A program made the position numbers and the translations under genes. Positions 14,019 to 20,646 of a stretch of DNA of 20,646 nt are shown here, one piece after another (positions within the stretch are counted from its first letter, which is position 1; each line of letters starts with the position of its first letter). This DNA comes from Methanosarcinales archaeon (lineage in GTDB: Archaea > Halobacteriota > Syntropharchaeia > Alkanophagales > Methanospirareceae): positions 1 to 20,646 of the forward strand of contig JAODGF010000037.1 in assembly GCA_025464645.1 (NCBI GenBank). The letters are read 5' to 3'. The notes beneath the pieces were generated by a model, which saw only the letters and a list, made by a program, of their open reading frames with translations, was not told the origin of the DNA and did no database searches.

Positions 14019-14942
14019 TCAAATTGGCAACTTTACTCCTTCGAAACCGTTCTTTATTTCTTTTACGATTTCTGCCGCTGTCTTGCTTTTGCACTCAGCA
14101 CTTGGTATGTAAACCCAGGTCGTAGAAGCTGTGCTTACTACTTTTTTGGTTGTCGTATTCGACAACGAAATGACGTAGCACCCACAGAAACTTTCATTTC
14201 CCCAATCTTCCACCGGGATTTGAATCTTAAATGACTGATCATAGTTAGCCGACATATTTATCGTTGTCTGCTCTAACCGTGTCCAGCGGTTTTGATCTGG
14301 TATTCCGAAATACCATTTAAACAGCATGTTTTGAGCTTTATCCGTTGGATTTGAGAGATGAATTGTTGCAGTGACCGTATCACCGGGAGAATATTCATTC
14401 TTGTCGGTAGAAATAGAAACTTCCGCTATTATGTTGAGATTTAATTCTAATCTCTCTGGTCCCCTATGCTTAGTTGCATAGCCCACTGCGAGATTAAAAG
14501 GGCAATATTCAACCCACGAACAGATGACCGGTAGGGAATGAATCCCGGCAGAAGTTCCTTCTTCCACGTGAACCCTGATTTTTACCTTCTTCTCAGACCA
14601 GGGATTTAACGTATCCAGCTCTGCTACCGCAGAACCTATAACAGATATGTTTCTTGTGCTTTCAAACGTTAACTTGACATCTCTTGCACCTCCACATGTG
14701 CTTCTCACAGTCAAGACAACTTCTTTGGTCTCCCCAGGATGGAAGTCTGCTGGTTTTACACCTGTTATGATAACTTCGTTTGCATAAGCGAGTTCATTGG
14801 TGCCAATCTGTCTAATAGCTGGTCTCCCCTCCAAAGTGGGAACCATCGCCACTAACACCGAAGTGAGCATTACGGCTGCCAGCACAATACCTATTATCGC
14901 TTTTTGCACTCTCCCCTCTTCTTCCCCTCTCTTCTCATCCAT
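14019..14942 (-). CDS. Exported, membrane-anchored Ig-like domain protein
   Basis: This 307-residue protein has a charged N-terminus (K-R-G-E-E-E-G-R), then a single hydrophobic segment at about 14-35 that acts as signal anchor or signal peptide. Two beta-rich Ig-like domains follow, at about 55-175 and 172-280, of the type found in archaeal envelope proteins (V-L-T-V-R-S-T and Y-S-P-G-D-T-V-T-A-T-I-H-L-S-N-P-T). N-glycosylation sequons occur at 98, 229, 249 and 262. Six extracytoplasmic cysteines (83, 141, 147, 253, 255, 284) could form disulfides. The short C-terminal helix ends without a second membrane segment. GGAGGTGA lies 13 bases before the ATG, a longer spacing than usual. It is probably a cell-surface protein with no recognised catalytic site; specific function unknown. 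Confidence 0.7.
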   Translation of the reverse strand: MDEKRGEEEGRVQKAIIGIVLAAVMLTSVLVAMVPTLEGRPAIRQIGTNELAYANEVIITGVKPADFHPGETKEVVLTVRSTCGGARDVKLTFESTRNISVIGSAVAELDTLNPWSEKKVKIRVHVEEGTSAGIHSLPVICSWVEYCPFNLAVGYATKHRGPERLELNLNIIAEVSISTDKNEYSPGDTVTATIHLSNPTDKAQNMLFKWYFGIPDQNRWTRLEQTTINMSANYDQSFKIQIPVEDWGNESFCGCYVISLSNTTTKKVVSTASTTWVYIPSAECKSKTAAEIVKEIKNGFEGVKLPI

Positions 14943-15004
14943 TTTTTAGTTTTTTTCACCTCCATTTTCTTTTTATTATTCATTTCATATTTAAATCTAT
15001 CGGT

Positions 15005-16147
15005 TTATTCGAAATCCGGCAGCGCCGAACAAGCGCGACAACGCACACATCCTGCCTTGTTCTTCTTCCAGCTCATTCCTTCGTCATGCAATATCTCTGC
15101 TACCTCTTTATATATATAATACATCCTATCCGGGCTTGGTGGTTTCTCATTCTCCAGCATTGATCCCGGTATAGGACGCAGAGGCACGATGAACGGATAA
15201 ACACCCAGCTCCACCAATGACTTACTGCCCTCTATAATAGATTCATTGCTCTCACCCAATCCTGCAATTACATAACTGCTGACTTGGCAATCTCCAAAAA
15301 TATCCACACTTCGCTTCCACGCATTCACGTAATGAGGAAACGGTATTTCCACCTTGCACGGAGCCACTTCTTTCAGCACTTCCCTGTCAAAGCTCTCTAC
15401 ATGTATGCCCACTGTATCCACCGAATCGTAAAGGGCATCTATCATACTGAGCTCCTTCGGCGGTTCAAATTGAGCATGAATAGGTAACCCGGTTGCTTCT
15501 TTTATCGCTCTCGCCGTTTCTACGAGGTAATTTATACCTTTGTCAGGAGTAGCTGTTGTGCCTGTGGTAAGCGTCACATGCGTTACATGGTCCAATTTTT
15601 TCGCTGCAATCGCTACCTCAGCAAGGTCCTCCGGTTTCTTCCTCGCTATTGTCGCACCATTCTTCAGCGACAGTTCAATTGCGCAGAACTTACACCGCTT
15701 TGGCGTGTTCCAATATACACAAGTTTGTATCGTGGTAGTAGCTAAGCAATCAGCGCCGTGCAGGAGTGCGATTTTATTGTAAGGCATGCCTTCTTTAGTC
15801 TTAAGCCCTTGAAACTTTGCAAGTGGGAATTTCACCTCTATAATTCTTTCACCATTTCTTTTTATTACGTATCTTCCCTCATTTTCAGTTTCAACACTGT
15901 ACGGCGATGCAGAAACGAACCAGCTTTGTGTTGGAACGTTTGCTACCGTGCCTCCAAAAAGAAACATCCCACCAGCAGCAGGGCCAGCACCTGCTTTTCT
16001 GCCTTTATCTACTCCTGAGATTCTCGCACCTAAACTCAGTAAATCCACCTTCAAATTTTTAGTTTCCATCTTATTTTGGTTTCTTCTGCTTGTAGTAAAT
16101 CCGTTGTCTCTTAAAAATGTTTTTAAATCCTCATTCTCCACTGCCAT
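15005..16147 (-). CDS. MSMEG_0568-like radical SAM protein with C-x8-C-x2-C cluster motif
   Basis: The 380-residue protein resembles the MSMEG_0568 family of radical SAM enzymes, whose reaction is unknown. The presumed SAM-cluster motif is C-V-Y-W-N-T-P-K-R-C-K-F-C at 143-155, wider than the usual C-x3-C-x2-C. T-L-T-T-G-T-T-A-T-P-D at about 194-204 and I-H-V-E-S-F-D in the middle fit the barrel, and F-I-V-P-L-R-P-I-P-G-S lies further on. The last residues hold C-V-R-C-R-A-C (Cys367, 370, 373), a possible second cluster. The reading frame opens 25 bases inside the preceding DUF39-CBS gene, so they are co-transcribed. The start is uncertain: ATG at 16147 abuts AAGGAG, GTG at 16141 has it at ideal spacing, and Met27 (16069) is a third choice. 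Confidence 0.8.
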   Translation of the reverse strand: MAVENEDLKTFLRDNGFTTSRRNQNKMETKNLKVDLLSLGARISGVDKGRKAGAGPAAGGMFLFGGTVANVPTQSWFVSASPYSVETENEGRYVIKRNGERIIEVKFPLAKFQGLKTKEGMPYNKIALLHGADCLATTTIQTCVYWNTPKRCKFCAIELSLKNGATIARKKPEDLAEVAIAAKKLDHVTHVTLTTGTTATPDKGINYLVETARAIKEATGLPIHAQFEPPKELSMIDALYDSVDTVGIHVESFDREVLKEVAPCKVEIPFPHYVNAWKRSVDIFGDCQVSSYVIAGLGESNESIIEGSKSLVELGVYPFIVPLRPIPGSMLENEKPPSPDRMYYIYKEVAEILHDEGMSWKKNKAGCVRCRACSALPDFE

Positions 16148-17646
16148 CTCCTTCTTTTCCCTATCAATTTACTTATCTCATCGCTTGTTATCATTCCAAT
16201 AACCCTTCTATCCTTGTCTATCACAGGTAATGCGGAAATGTTGTATTTCTCCAATTTTCTAATCGCCAATTCCAGAGGCTCTTCCGAATCCGCGGTCATC
16301 ACCTTTCTTGTCATTATCTCAGCCAAATCCTCATGTCGCTTCGCTACCGCCGTTGATATATCCCAGGCTGTTACTATTCCCACAAGTTTGCTCTCTCCCG
16401 ATATAACCGGGATATGCGTGATTTGGGTCTCCATGATCAATTTTGCCGCATCCGCTATGCTCGCCCTTTCACTTATCGTCTTCACTTCTCTTGTCATCAC
16501 ATCCTTTACCAGAGGCAGTTCCTTCGTCTGTTTCATCGGTTTGAACACGGTATCGGTTGGCAGTCTCTCTACCGGCAGCGATAATAAAAACTTCCCTGCC
16601 TCTATTCTGCTCTTCAACTCCGCAGCAATTTTATTCGCCATGTAAAAACTGGAAAGGGGCGATGTTGGCACTTCCTTTCCTTCTATTTCTATCAGACCCG
16701 ATTTCAACTCCTCGTATGTCACTTTCCTCAATACAGGTCGTTCTCTTCTGCTAACTCCATAATCAAGCACTTCTGTTACGATATCCCCGTCACTTATTCC
16801 TGTTTTCTTCGCTATTCCTTCATTCAGTACCGGTATCGGTATCCCGATGCCAGCGTACATAGTCACACCATAACCGTAGAAGGTAGCACCTTTGAGGTAT
16901 TCCGCACTCATCTCCTTCAGGTTCCCTGCAACCATTAATGTTCCAAAACTGTTAACAGGGTCGTGCTGCGTCCCTTCTCCTATTACATATCCACCAGCAC
17001 CACAAAGAAAAATCCTTGTTCCCACTCCTATGGTCTCAAAGTCAGGATCGTTAAAAAGAGGAGAAAGAACTCCAGCACCACAATAATTTGCATTCCGATA
17101 ATTGGGAAGTAGCGTGCCCATATAGGTGTACAGAGTTCTGTCCGTGGAGTTTGTCGCAACCGCATATCTTTGAGATGCATTCCTGGGATTTAACATCACT
17201 GCCTGATTCAGGTCCTCAAGAGCAATTGTTGTTTCTATTTCTTTACGCGGATAACAATCCGTGCCGTAGCCGATAGCCTTCATTTCTACGGGCTTACCTG
17301 CTACTAAGTCTTCTATCACATATCCACCGCCATATTCAGCTCCTTTATCCTCTGATGGTTGTGTTGCTCCTAAATAGGCATCCACCGCTGCAATTCCGGT
17401 GTACGCCTCTACATCATTAAGCCATACTCGCTTCATTTTTATTGGTGGATCAGCATGCCCAAAGTTGATGAACACACCCGAGGAGCACATGGGACCAAAA
17501 GTCCCGGTGGTTACAACATCCACTTCCTTCGCCGCTTCTTCTACCCCTAACTCGCTTACTATCTCACTCATTCTGTCCGCTGTCACTACATGAACACTAC
17601 CATCCCCAATTTTTTCGTTTATCTCCTCTATACTTTTCTCTGTCAT
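16123..17646 (-). CDS. Homocysteine-forming DUF39 protein with two CBS domains (L-aspartate semialdehyde sulfurtransferase)
   Basis: The 507-residue protein matches the DUF39-CBS proteins of methanogens (Methanosarcina MA1821), which convert L-aspartate semialdehyde and sulfide to homocysteine. DUF39 covers about 5-370. Cys54 in F-G-P-M-C-S-S-G and Cys131 in Y-G-T-D-C-Y-P are the two cysteines implicated in sulfur handling by work on MA1821, as I recall it. N-F-G-H-A-D-P-P and C-G-A-G-G-Y-V-I-G-E-G-T-Q-H are also typical. Two CBS domains follow at about 385-440 (T-H-I-P-V-I) and 450-503 (S-A-L-P-V-I-D), usually nucleotide sensors. Partner genes in methanogens encode a NIL/ferredoxin protein; none is adjacent here. 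The ATG lacks a ribosome site but has a minus-strand TATA-like TTTTTATC about 40 bases upstream. Confidence 0.9.
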   Translation of the reverse strand: MTEKSIEEINEKIGDGSVHVVTADRMSEIVSELGVEEAAKEVDVVTTGTFGPMCSSGVFINFGHADPPIKMKRVWLNDVEAYTGIAAVDAYLGATQPSEDKGAEYGGGYVIEDLVAGKPVEMKAIGYGTDCYPRKEIETTIALEDLNQAVMLNPRNASQRYAVATNSTDRTLYTYMGTLLPNYRNANYCGAGVLSPLFNDPDFETIGVGTRIFLCGAGGYVIGEGTQHDPVNSFGTLMVAGNLKEMSAEYLKGATFYGYGVTMYAGIGIPIPVLNEGIAKKTGISDGDIVTEVLDYGVSRRERPVLRKVTYEELKSGLIEIEGKEVPTSPLSSFYMANKIAAELKSRIEAGKFLLSLPVERLPTDTVFKPMKQTKELPLVKDVMTREVKTISERASIADAAKLIMETQITHIPVISGESKLVGIVTAWDISTAVAKRHEDLAEIMTRKVMTADSEEPLELAIRKLEKYNISALPVIDKDRRVIGMITSDEISKLIGKRRRWQWRMRI

Positions 17647-17681
17647 TGCCTATGTCTTAGTTAGTTATACGTAGAATAGAA

Positions 17682-17721
17682 GATAAAAAGCAAAGTAATT
17701 TATAGTTTTTTATATTATAAA
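17682..17721. promoter_or_regulatory. Divergent promoter region between the DUF39-CBS and CoA-ligase genes
   Basis: In about 90 bases two promoters face apart. On the minus strand TTTTTATCT (17682-17690) lies about 40 bases from the DUF39 ATG. On the plus strand TTTATATTATAAAT (17708-17721) lies about 25 bases from ATG 17737, predicting a leaderless transcript. The elements are less than 30 bases apart, so binding of the basal factors to one may hinder the other. Confidence 0.5.
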
Positions 17722-17736
17722 TATTGATTGATTATC

Positions 17737-19041
17737 ATGCACGAGTACTGGAATCCGCGCATCGAACGTATGCCAATCGAGGACCTGCATAAGCTACAGG
17801 AGGAACGGCTCAGGTCACTTGTGCGCTATGTCCATGACCATTCACCCTTTTATCGGCAGCGATTCCAGGAAGCAGGTGTGGAGCCCGATGAGATCAAAGA
17901 GCTAAGCGATATGACCAAACTCCCTTTTACATCGAAGATTGACCTCCGGAATACCTATCCCACAGGTATGTTCTGTCTTCCCGAAAACTGGGTAGTCCGG
18001 TATCATGTATCCAGTGGCACAACCGGAAAACCAACTGTGGTCGGATACACTCAAGATGATGTTGATATGTGGACAGAGTCATTGGCACGAGCGCTCACAT
18101 CCATAGGTCTGGGTCGTGGAGATGTAATCCAGGTTAGTTATGGCTATGGACTCTTCACCGGGGGACTCGGTCTTCACTATGGTGCAGAGAGAATCGGCGC
18201 TACGGTGCTTCCCACGGGTGCTGGCAATACCGAACGTCAGATTGAGCTAATGCAGGACTTAAGAAGCACAGCTATTGCCTGCACTCCTTCTTATTTCCTA
18301 TACATAAACGAGGTTGCTCAGAAGATGGGTCTAAGCATCAGAGAGGATACAAAACTCAAGGCAGGTATCTTCGGCGCAGAGCCATGGTCTGAGGAGACAA
18401 GAAGGCGGATTGAGGACTCTACGGGCATTAAGGCGTATGACATATTTGGAACCAGTGAGATGAGCGGTCCCCTCTTCACCGAGTGCCACTTACAAAGCGG
18501 TATCCACGTCTGGGCGGATTTGTTTCTTATTGAGGTAATTGACCCGAAGACGGGAGAGCGAGTGGAGGATGGTGAGCGTGGAGAACTTGTTGTGACCACC
18601 CTCAATAAATGGGCATTTCCCCTCATCAGATACAGGACAGGCGATATCACCATACTGAATAACGAGCCATGTGAGTGTGGGCGAACCCATCCACGAATCA
18701 TGAGAATTCTGGGTCGGACAGATGATATGATTATTGTGCGTGGGATAAATGTATTTCCAAGTCAGGTGGAATCTGTACTTATGAGGATTCCAGAGATTGG
18801 CGACAACTACCAGATAATTGTGGACCGTAAGGGTCCACTGGATGTCATGACCGTTAAGGTGGAGGTAACTGAATCTACGTTCAGCGATAAAATCGCAGAC
18901 CTGATGTCATTAAGCAAGGAGGTCTCCCGGCAGCTTAAAAGCGTGCTGAATATTATGGCAGAGGTGGAGCTGGTGGAGCCTGGAACGATTCCGCGTTCCG
19001 AAGGTAAGGCACAGAGGGTTATAGATAGGAGGAAGGTGTAA
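17737..19041 (+). CDS. paaK: Phenylacetate-CoA ligase family adenylate-forming enzyme
   Basis: PaaK-type ligases activate aryl acids, such as phenylacetate or indoleacetate, to CoA thioesters using ATP. The protein (434 residues from this ATG) begins E-Y-W-N-P-R-I-E-R-M, typical of the archaeal group. It has the P-loop-like Y-H-V-S-S-G-T-T-G-K-P-T at about 89-100, then D-I-F-G-T-S-E-M-S-G, E-L-V-V-T-T-L, Y-R-T-G-D-I and G-R-T-D-D-M-I-I-V-R-G-I-N-V-F-P. The C-terminus carries E-G-K-A-Q-R-V with the catalytic lysine. C-E-C-G-R-T-H may bind zinc. A TTG nine bases upstream is in frame, but the ATG coincides with the predicted transcript start. The ACT protein follows seven bases later, as commonly seen with archaeal paaK genes. 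The true substrate cannot be read from the sequence. Confidence 0.9.
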   Translation: MHEYWNPRIERMPIEDLHKLQEERLRSLVRYVHDHSPFYRQRFQEAGVEPDEIKELSDMTKLPFTSKIDLRNTYPTGMFCLPENWVVRYHVSSGTTGKPTVVGYTQDDVDMWTESLARALTSIGLGRGDVIQVSYGYGLFTGGLGLHYGAERIGATVLPTGAGNTERQIELMQDLRSTAIACTPSYFLYINEVAQKMGLSIREDTKLKAGIFGAEPWSEETRRRIEDSTGIKAYDIFGTSEMSGPLFTECHLQSGIHVWADLFLIEVIDPKTGERVEDGERGELVVTTLNKWAFPLIRYRTGDITILNNEPCECGRTHPRIMRILGRTDDMIIVRGINVFPSQVESVLMRIPEIGDNYQIIVDRKGPLDVMTVKVEVTESTFSDKIADLMSLSKEVSRQLKSVLNIMAEVELVEPGTIPRSEGKAQRVIDRRKV

Positions 19042-19047
19042 GAAATA

Positions 19048-19482
19048 ATGGTAGCAATAAAGCAGATTTCTATCTTTGCAGAGAACAAGCCCGGCAGGAT
19101 GGCAAGAGTGGCAAAGACGTTAGCAGATGCTGGCGTTAACATCCGCGCGCTCACAATTGCGGAGGCTGGAGACTTTGGCGTAATCCGGATGGTGGTAGAT
19201 GATGCGGAAAGTGGTTATAAGGCGCTACACGATGACGGCTTCACGGTTTCGGAGACCGATGTTCTCGCAGTGGAGATAAAAGATGTCCCTGGAGGTCTGT
19301 ATGAAATAGCTAACACTCTTGGTATGAATAACATCAATGTGGATTATGCTTATGCATTTGTTACCGCAAAAGCAGAGCGCGCGATGCTGATACTCCGTGT
19401 AGATGACATACAGAGAGCCACGGAAGTGTTGAGCGAGGCAGGGATGAGGTTAGCGACAAGAGAGGAGATACAGAATATCTGA
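19048..19482 (+). CDS. Tandem ACT domain protein (COG4747-like)
   Basis: The 144-residue protein consists of two ACT domains, at about 4-67 and 71-139. Each starts with a beta strand followed by the turn typical of amino-acid-binding ACTs: E-N-K-P-G-R-M-A-R-V in the first, and D-V-P-G-G-L-Y-E-I-A in the second. There is no catalytic domain. Such stand-alone pairs usually bind amino acids, and their frequent location behind paaK suggests sensing of an aromatic amino acid or its degradation product; this is inference. It starts six bases after the paaK stop, and the ribosome site GGAGGAAGG lies in the last codons of paaK, so the two are coupled. Confidence 0.88.
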   Translation: MVAIKQISIFAENKPGRMARVAKTLADAGVNIRALTIAEAGDFGVIRMVVDDAESGYKALHDDGFTVSETDVLAVEIKDVPGGLYEIANTLGMNNINVDYAYAFVTAKAERAMLILRVDDIQRATEVLSEAGMRLATREEIQNI

Positions 19483-19485
19483 AAA

Positions 19486-19502
19486 TCCTCTTTCGGAGAG
19501 GA
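19486..19502 (+). terminator. Hairpin with TTCGG loop after the ACT gene
   Basis: TCCTCT-TTCGG-AGAGGA forms a perfect six-base stem four bases after the ACT stop codon. No T-run follows, so a simple intrinsic terminator is doubtful. It may stabilise the 3' end of the paaK-ACT transcript, or hold the GGAG lying 22 bases ahead of tsr3. Confidence 0.4.
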
Positions 19503-19524
19503 GAAAAGAAATTAAATCGCTAAA

Positions 19525-20052
19525 ATGCAGCTATATGCATACGATGCGGGGCAGTGCAACCCAAAGAAGTGTACGGCGCGAAAATTAGCACGAGCTGGCT
19601 TGATAAAATCGGTTAACGTGATGGGAAAAATACCGCACAAAACGATTTTGCTGGTGCCTACTGCGGAAAAGGCACTATCGCCTGCTGATATAAAATCCAC
19701 TAATAGCATAACCGTTTTTGATTGTTCATGGGATAAGATAGCCACTTTTGGGGAGGCATTGAGGAAGCTGAGAAGGATAAAGCGGGCTTTGCCCTATTTG
19801 ATAGCAGCGAACCCAACGAATTATGGCAGACCTTTTATTTTATCTTCAGCAGAGGCACTCGCCGCTGCTCTTTTCATCCTCGGCGAGCATGAGCAATCGC
19901 AATATATATTGAGTAAGTTCAAGTGGGGAGATGAATTTATGAGATTGAATGAGGATAGGTTGCTTACATATTCAGAGGCAGAGGACAGTAGTGAAGTGGT
20001 AGAGATGCAGATGGGTTTCATGGACGTTGTGAAAAAAGCGAAAAAAACTTAA
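19525..20052 (+). CDS. tsr3: 16S rRNA aminocarboxypropyltransferase Tsr3 (DUF367)
   Basis: Tsr3 transfers the 3-amino-3-carboxypropyl group of S-adenosylmethionine to a hypermodified (pseudo)uridine of small-subunit rRNA during late ribosome assembly. The 175-residue protein has the N-terminal Q-C-N-P-K-K-C-T-A-R-K-L (10-21) with two conserved cysteines, F-D-C-S-W (69-73), and the signature R-A-L-P-Y-L-I-A-A-N-P-T-N-Y-G-R-P, then L-S-S-A-E-A-L-A-A-A-L-F-I-L-G-E. These are the SAM-binding and core motifs of the family. Length is normal for archaea. The ATG at 19525 lacks a near ribosome site; the 42-base gap behind the ACT gene holds the hairpin and an AT-rich stretch, so it may have its own promoter. 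A housekeeping gene, unrelated to its neighbours. Confidence 0.93.
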   Translation: MQLYAYDAGQCNPKKCTARKLARAGLIKSVNVMGKIPHKTILLVPTAEKALSPADIKSTNSITVFDCSWDKIATFGEALRKLRRIKRALPYLIAANPTNYGRPFILSSAEALAAALFILGEHEQSQYILSKFKWGDEFMRLNEDRLLTYSEAEDSSEVVEMQMGFMDVVKKAKKT

Positions 20053-20062
20053 ATTTAAATAC
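20053..20062 (+). promoter_or_regulatory. Putative TATA box of the GNAT gene
   Basis: AATTTAAATA directly after the tsr3 stop lies about 27 bases before the ATG at 20083. No ribosome site is visible there, so a leaderless transcript is likely. Confidence 0.45.
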
Positions 20063-20082
20063 CATTTATTATAATCAAGAAG

Positions 20083-20607
20083 ATGGGCGTTTGTTGTGCT
20101 GTTGACGTGGTAAATACCGGCGAGAAACACCGTGCAATTAAGCTAAGCAAAGAGGATGCGAAGGATATCTCCGCTCTCTATAAAGAGGTATGGCTTAAAG
20201 CATACGAGTATCCGAAGGAATGGCGAGAGAGGCGTGCGATGAGTGAGGAGGAAATAAAGAAAGAGATGGATTCCGGCTATTTCTTCTTTGGTGTGCATAT
20301 AGATGGTAAATTGGTTGGTGTGTACAAAGCATCCATAACAGAAAGAGGTTGTTTCGGCGAACAGCAGGCGGTTCTCCCTGAATACAGTGCTCAAGGTGTT
20401 GCTTCGGCGATGTATGAGCAGTTCTATGAGTTCGCAAAAGCGAATAAATGTAAGGTGAATTATGTGAATATTCTGGCAGGGAATGAACCTTGCGAGCGAG
20501 CAATGAAGAAGTTCAACTTTTACAAGACTGGCGAGCCCTGGGAGCAAAGCAAGGGGATGCTCGTTCAGACGTACGAGCGGAAGGTGGATGAAGGGGAGGA
20601 AGAATAG
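20083..20607 (+). CDS. GNAT family N-acetyltransferase
   Basis: The 174-residue protein has a GNAT layout: an N-terminal strand R-A-I-K-L-S-K-E-D-A with helix I-S-A-L-Y-K-E-V-W, strand G-V-H-I-D-G-K-L-V-G-V-Y-K-A at about 71-84, and motif A V-L-P-E-Y-S-A-Q-G-V-A-S-A-M-Y at about 98-112. The Q-G-V-A-S-A stretch stands for the acetyl-CoA-binding Q/R-x-x-G-x-G/A loop. A-G-N-E-P-C-E-R-A-M-K-K-F-N-F-Y (motif B) follows. GNAT enzymes transfer acetyl from acetyl-CoA to amines; the acceptor cannot be deduced. The N-terminal M-G-V-C-C-A lead is unusual but no better start exists. The last 40 bases of the window after it show no gene. Confidence 0.78.
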   Translation: MGVCCAVDVVNTGEKHRAIKLSKEDAKDISALYKEVWLKAYEYPKEWRERRAMSEEEIKKEMDSGYFFFGVHIDGKLVGVYKASITERGCFGEQQAVLPEYSAQGVASAMYEQFYEFAKANKCKVNYVNILAGNEPCERAMKKFNFYKTGEPWEQSKGMLVQTYERKVDEGEEE

Positions 20608-20646
20608 TAAGTAGAAGAATGAACTCTTTTTCAAAACCATGACCTC

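Noticed and set aside
13801..14094. A 97-codon minus-strand frame between cbiP and the secreted-protein gene
   Set aside because: It overlaps the 3' end of the secreted-protein gene in another frame, runs through that gene's U-rich terminator, has no ribosome site and shows no recognisable motif.
1..20646. CRISPR arrays, tRNA and rRNA genes
   Set aside because: No regularly spaced direct repeats, no cloverleaf-like segment and no conserved rRNA stretch were found when reading the intergenic regions.

Overview
The window is archaeal chromosome. It carries the alpha and epsilon subunits of an archaeal-type CO dehydrogenase/acetyl-CoA synthase (CdhA, CdhB), an FrhB-type F420-linked flavin/iron-sulfur protein, a DUF39-CBS homocysteine-forming protein of the methanogen type, an archaeal Tsr3, and AT-rich TATA boxes about 25-40 bases ahead of several start codons. 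A complete set of four futalosine-pathway menaquinone genes (mqnA, C, D, E) sits on the same piece. CODH/ACS, F420 chemistry and futalosine menaquinone synthesis together fit anaerobic methane/alkane-oxidising archaea of the ANME-1 (Methanophagales) type, or a relative in the Syntrophoarchaeia/Archaeoglobi. This placement is inference from gene content only.

Layout. Positions 1-400 and 1940-2540 are scarred DNA: the 3' end of an IS transposase is fused to an antisense fragment of an XPB-like helicase, and further on lies a decayed type I restriction HsdR gene with a visible one-base frameshift, a large internal deletion and a missing 3' end. Between the scars lie mqnD (minus) and a DUF6398 gene (plus). 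Positions 2536-5388 (minus) hold a tight operon mqnE-mqnA-mqnC whose genes overlap each other. Positions 5479-8041 (plus) carry an unrecognised accessory cluster: a tiny basic ORF, a TPR protein, a winged-helix protein and a protein resembling only the core-binding domain of tyrosine recombinases. Positions 8131-12208 (plus) are cdhA-cdhB-frhB-like. Convergent to it is cbiP (cobyric acid synthase), followed on the minus strand by a secreted Ig-like protein, an MSMEG_0568-like radical SAM protein and the DUF39-CBS protein. A divergent promoter region then leads into plus-strand paaK-like CoA ligase, a tandem ACT protein, tsr3 and a GNAT acetyltransferase.

How the genes work together. The four Mqn enzymes take chorismate to 1,4-dihydroxy-6-naphthoate, the menaquinone head-group precursor, except for the base-removing hydrolase step, which is not encoded here. 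CdhAB interconverts CO2 and CO within acetyl-CoA metabolism, and the adjoining FrhB-like protein suggests electron exchange with F420. CbiP supplies the cobamide branch on which the corrinoid part of CODH/ACS depends. DUF39-CBS makes homocysteine, and its radical SAM partner is of unknown function. No CRISPR array, rRNA or tRNA gene was seen.
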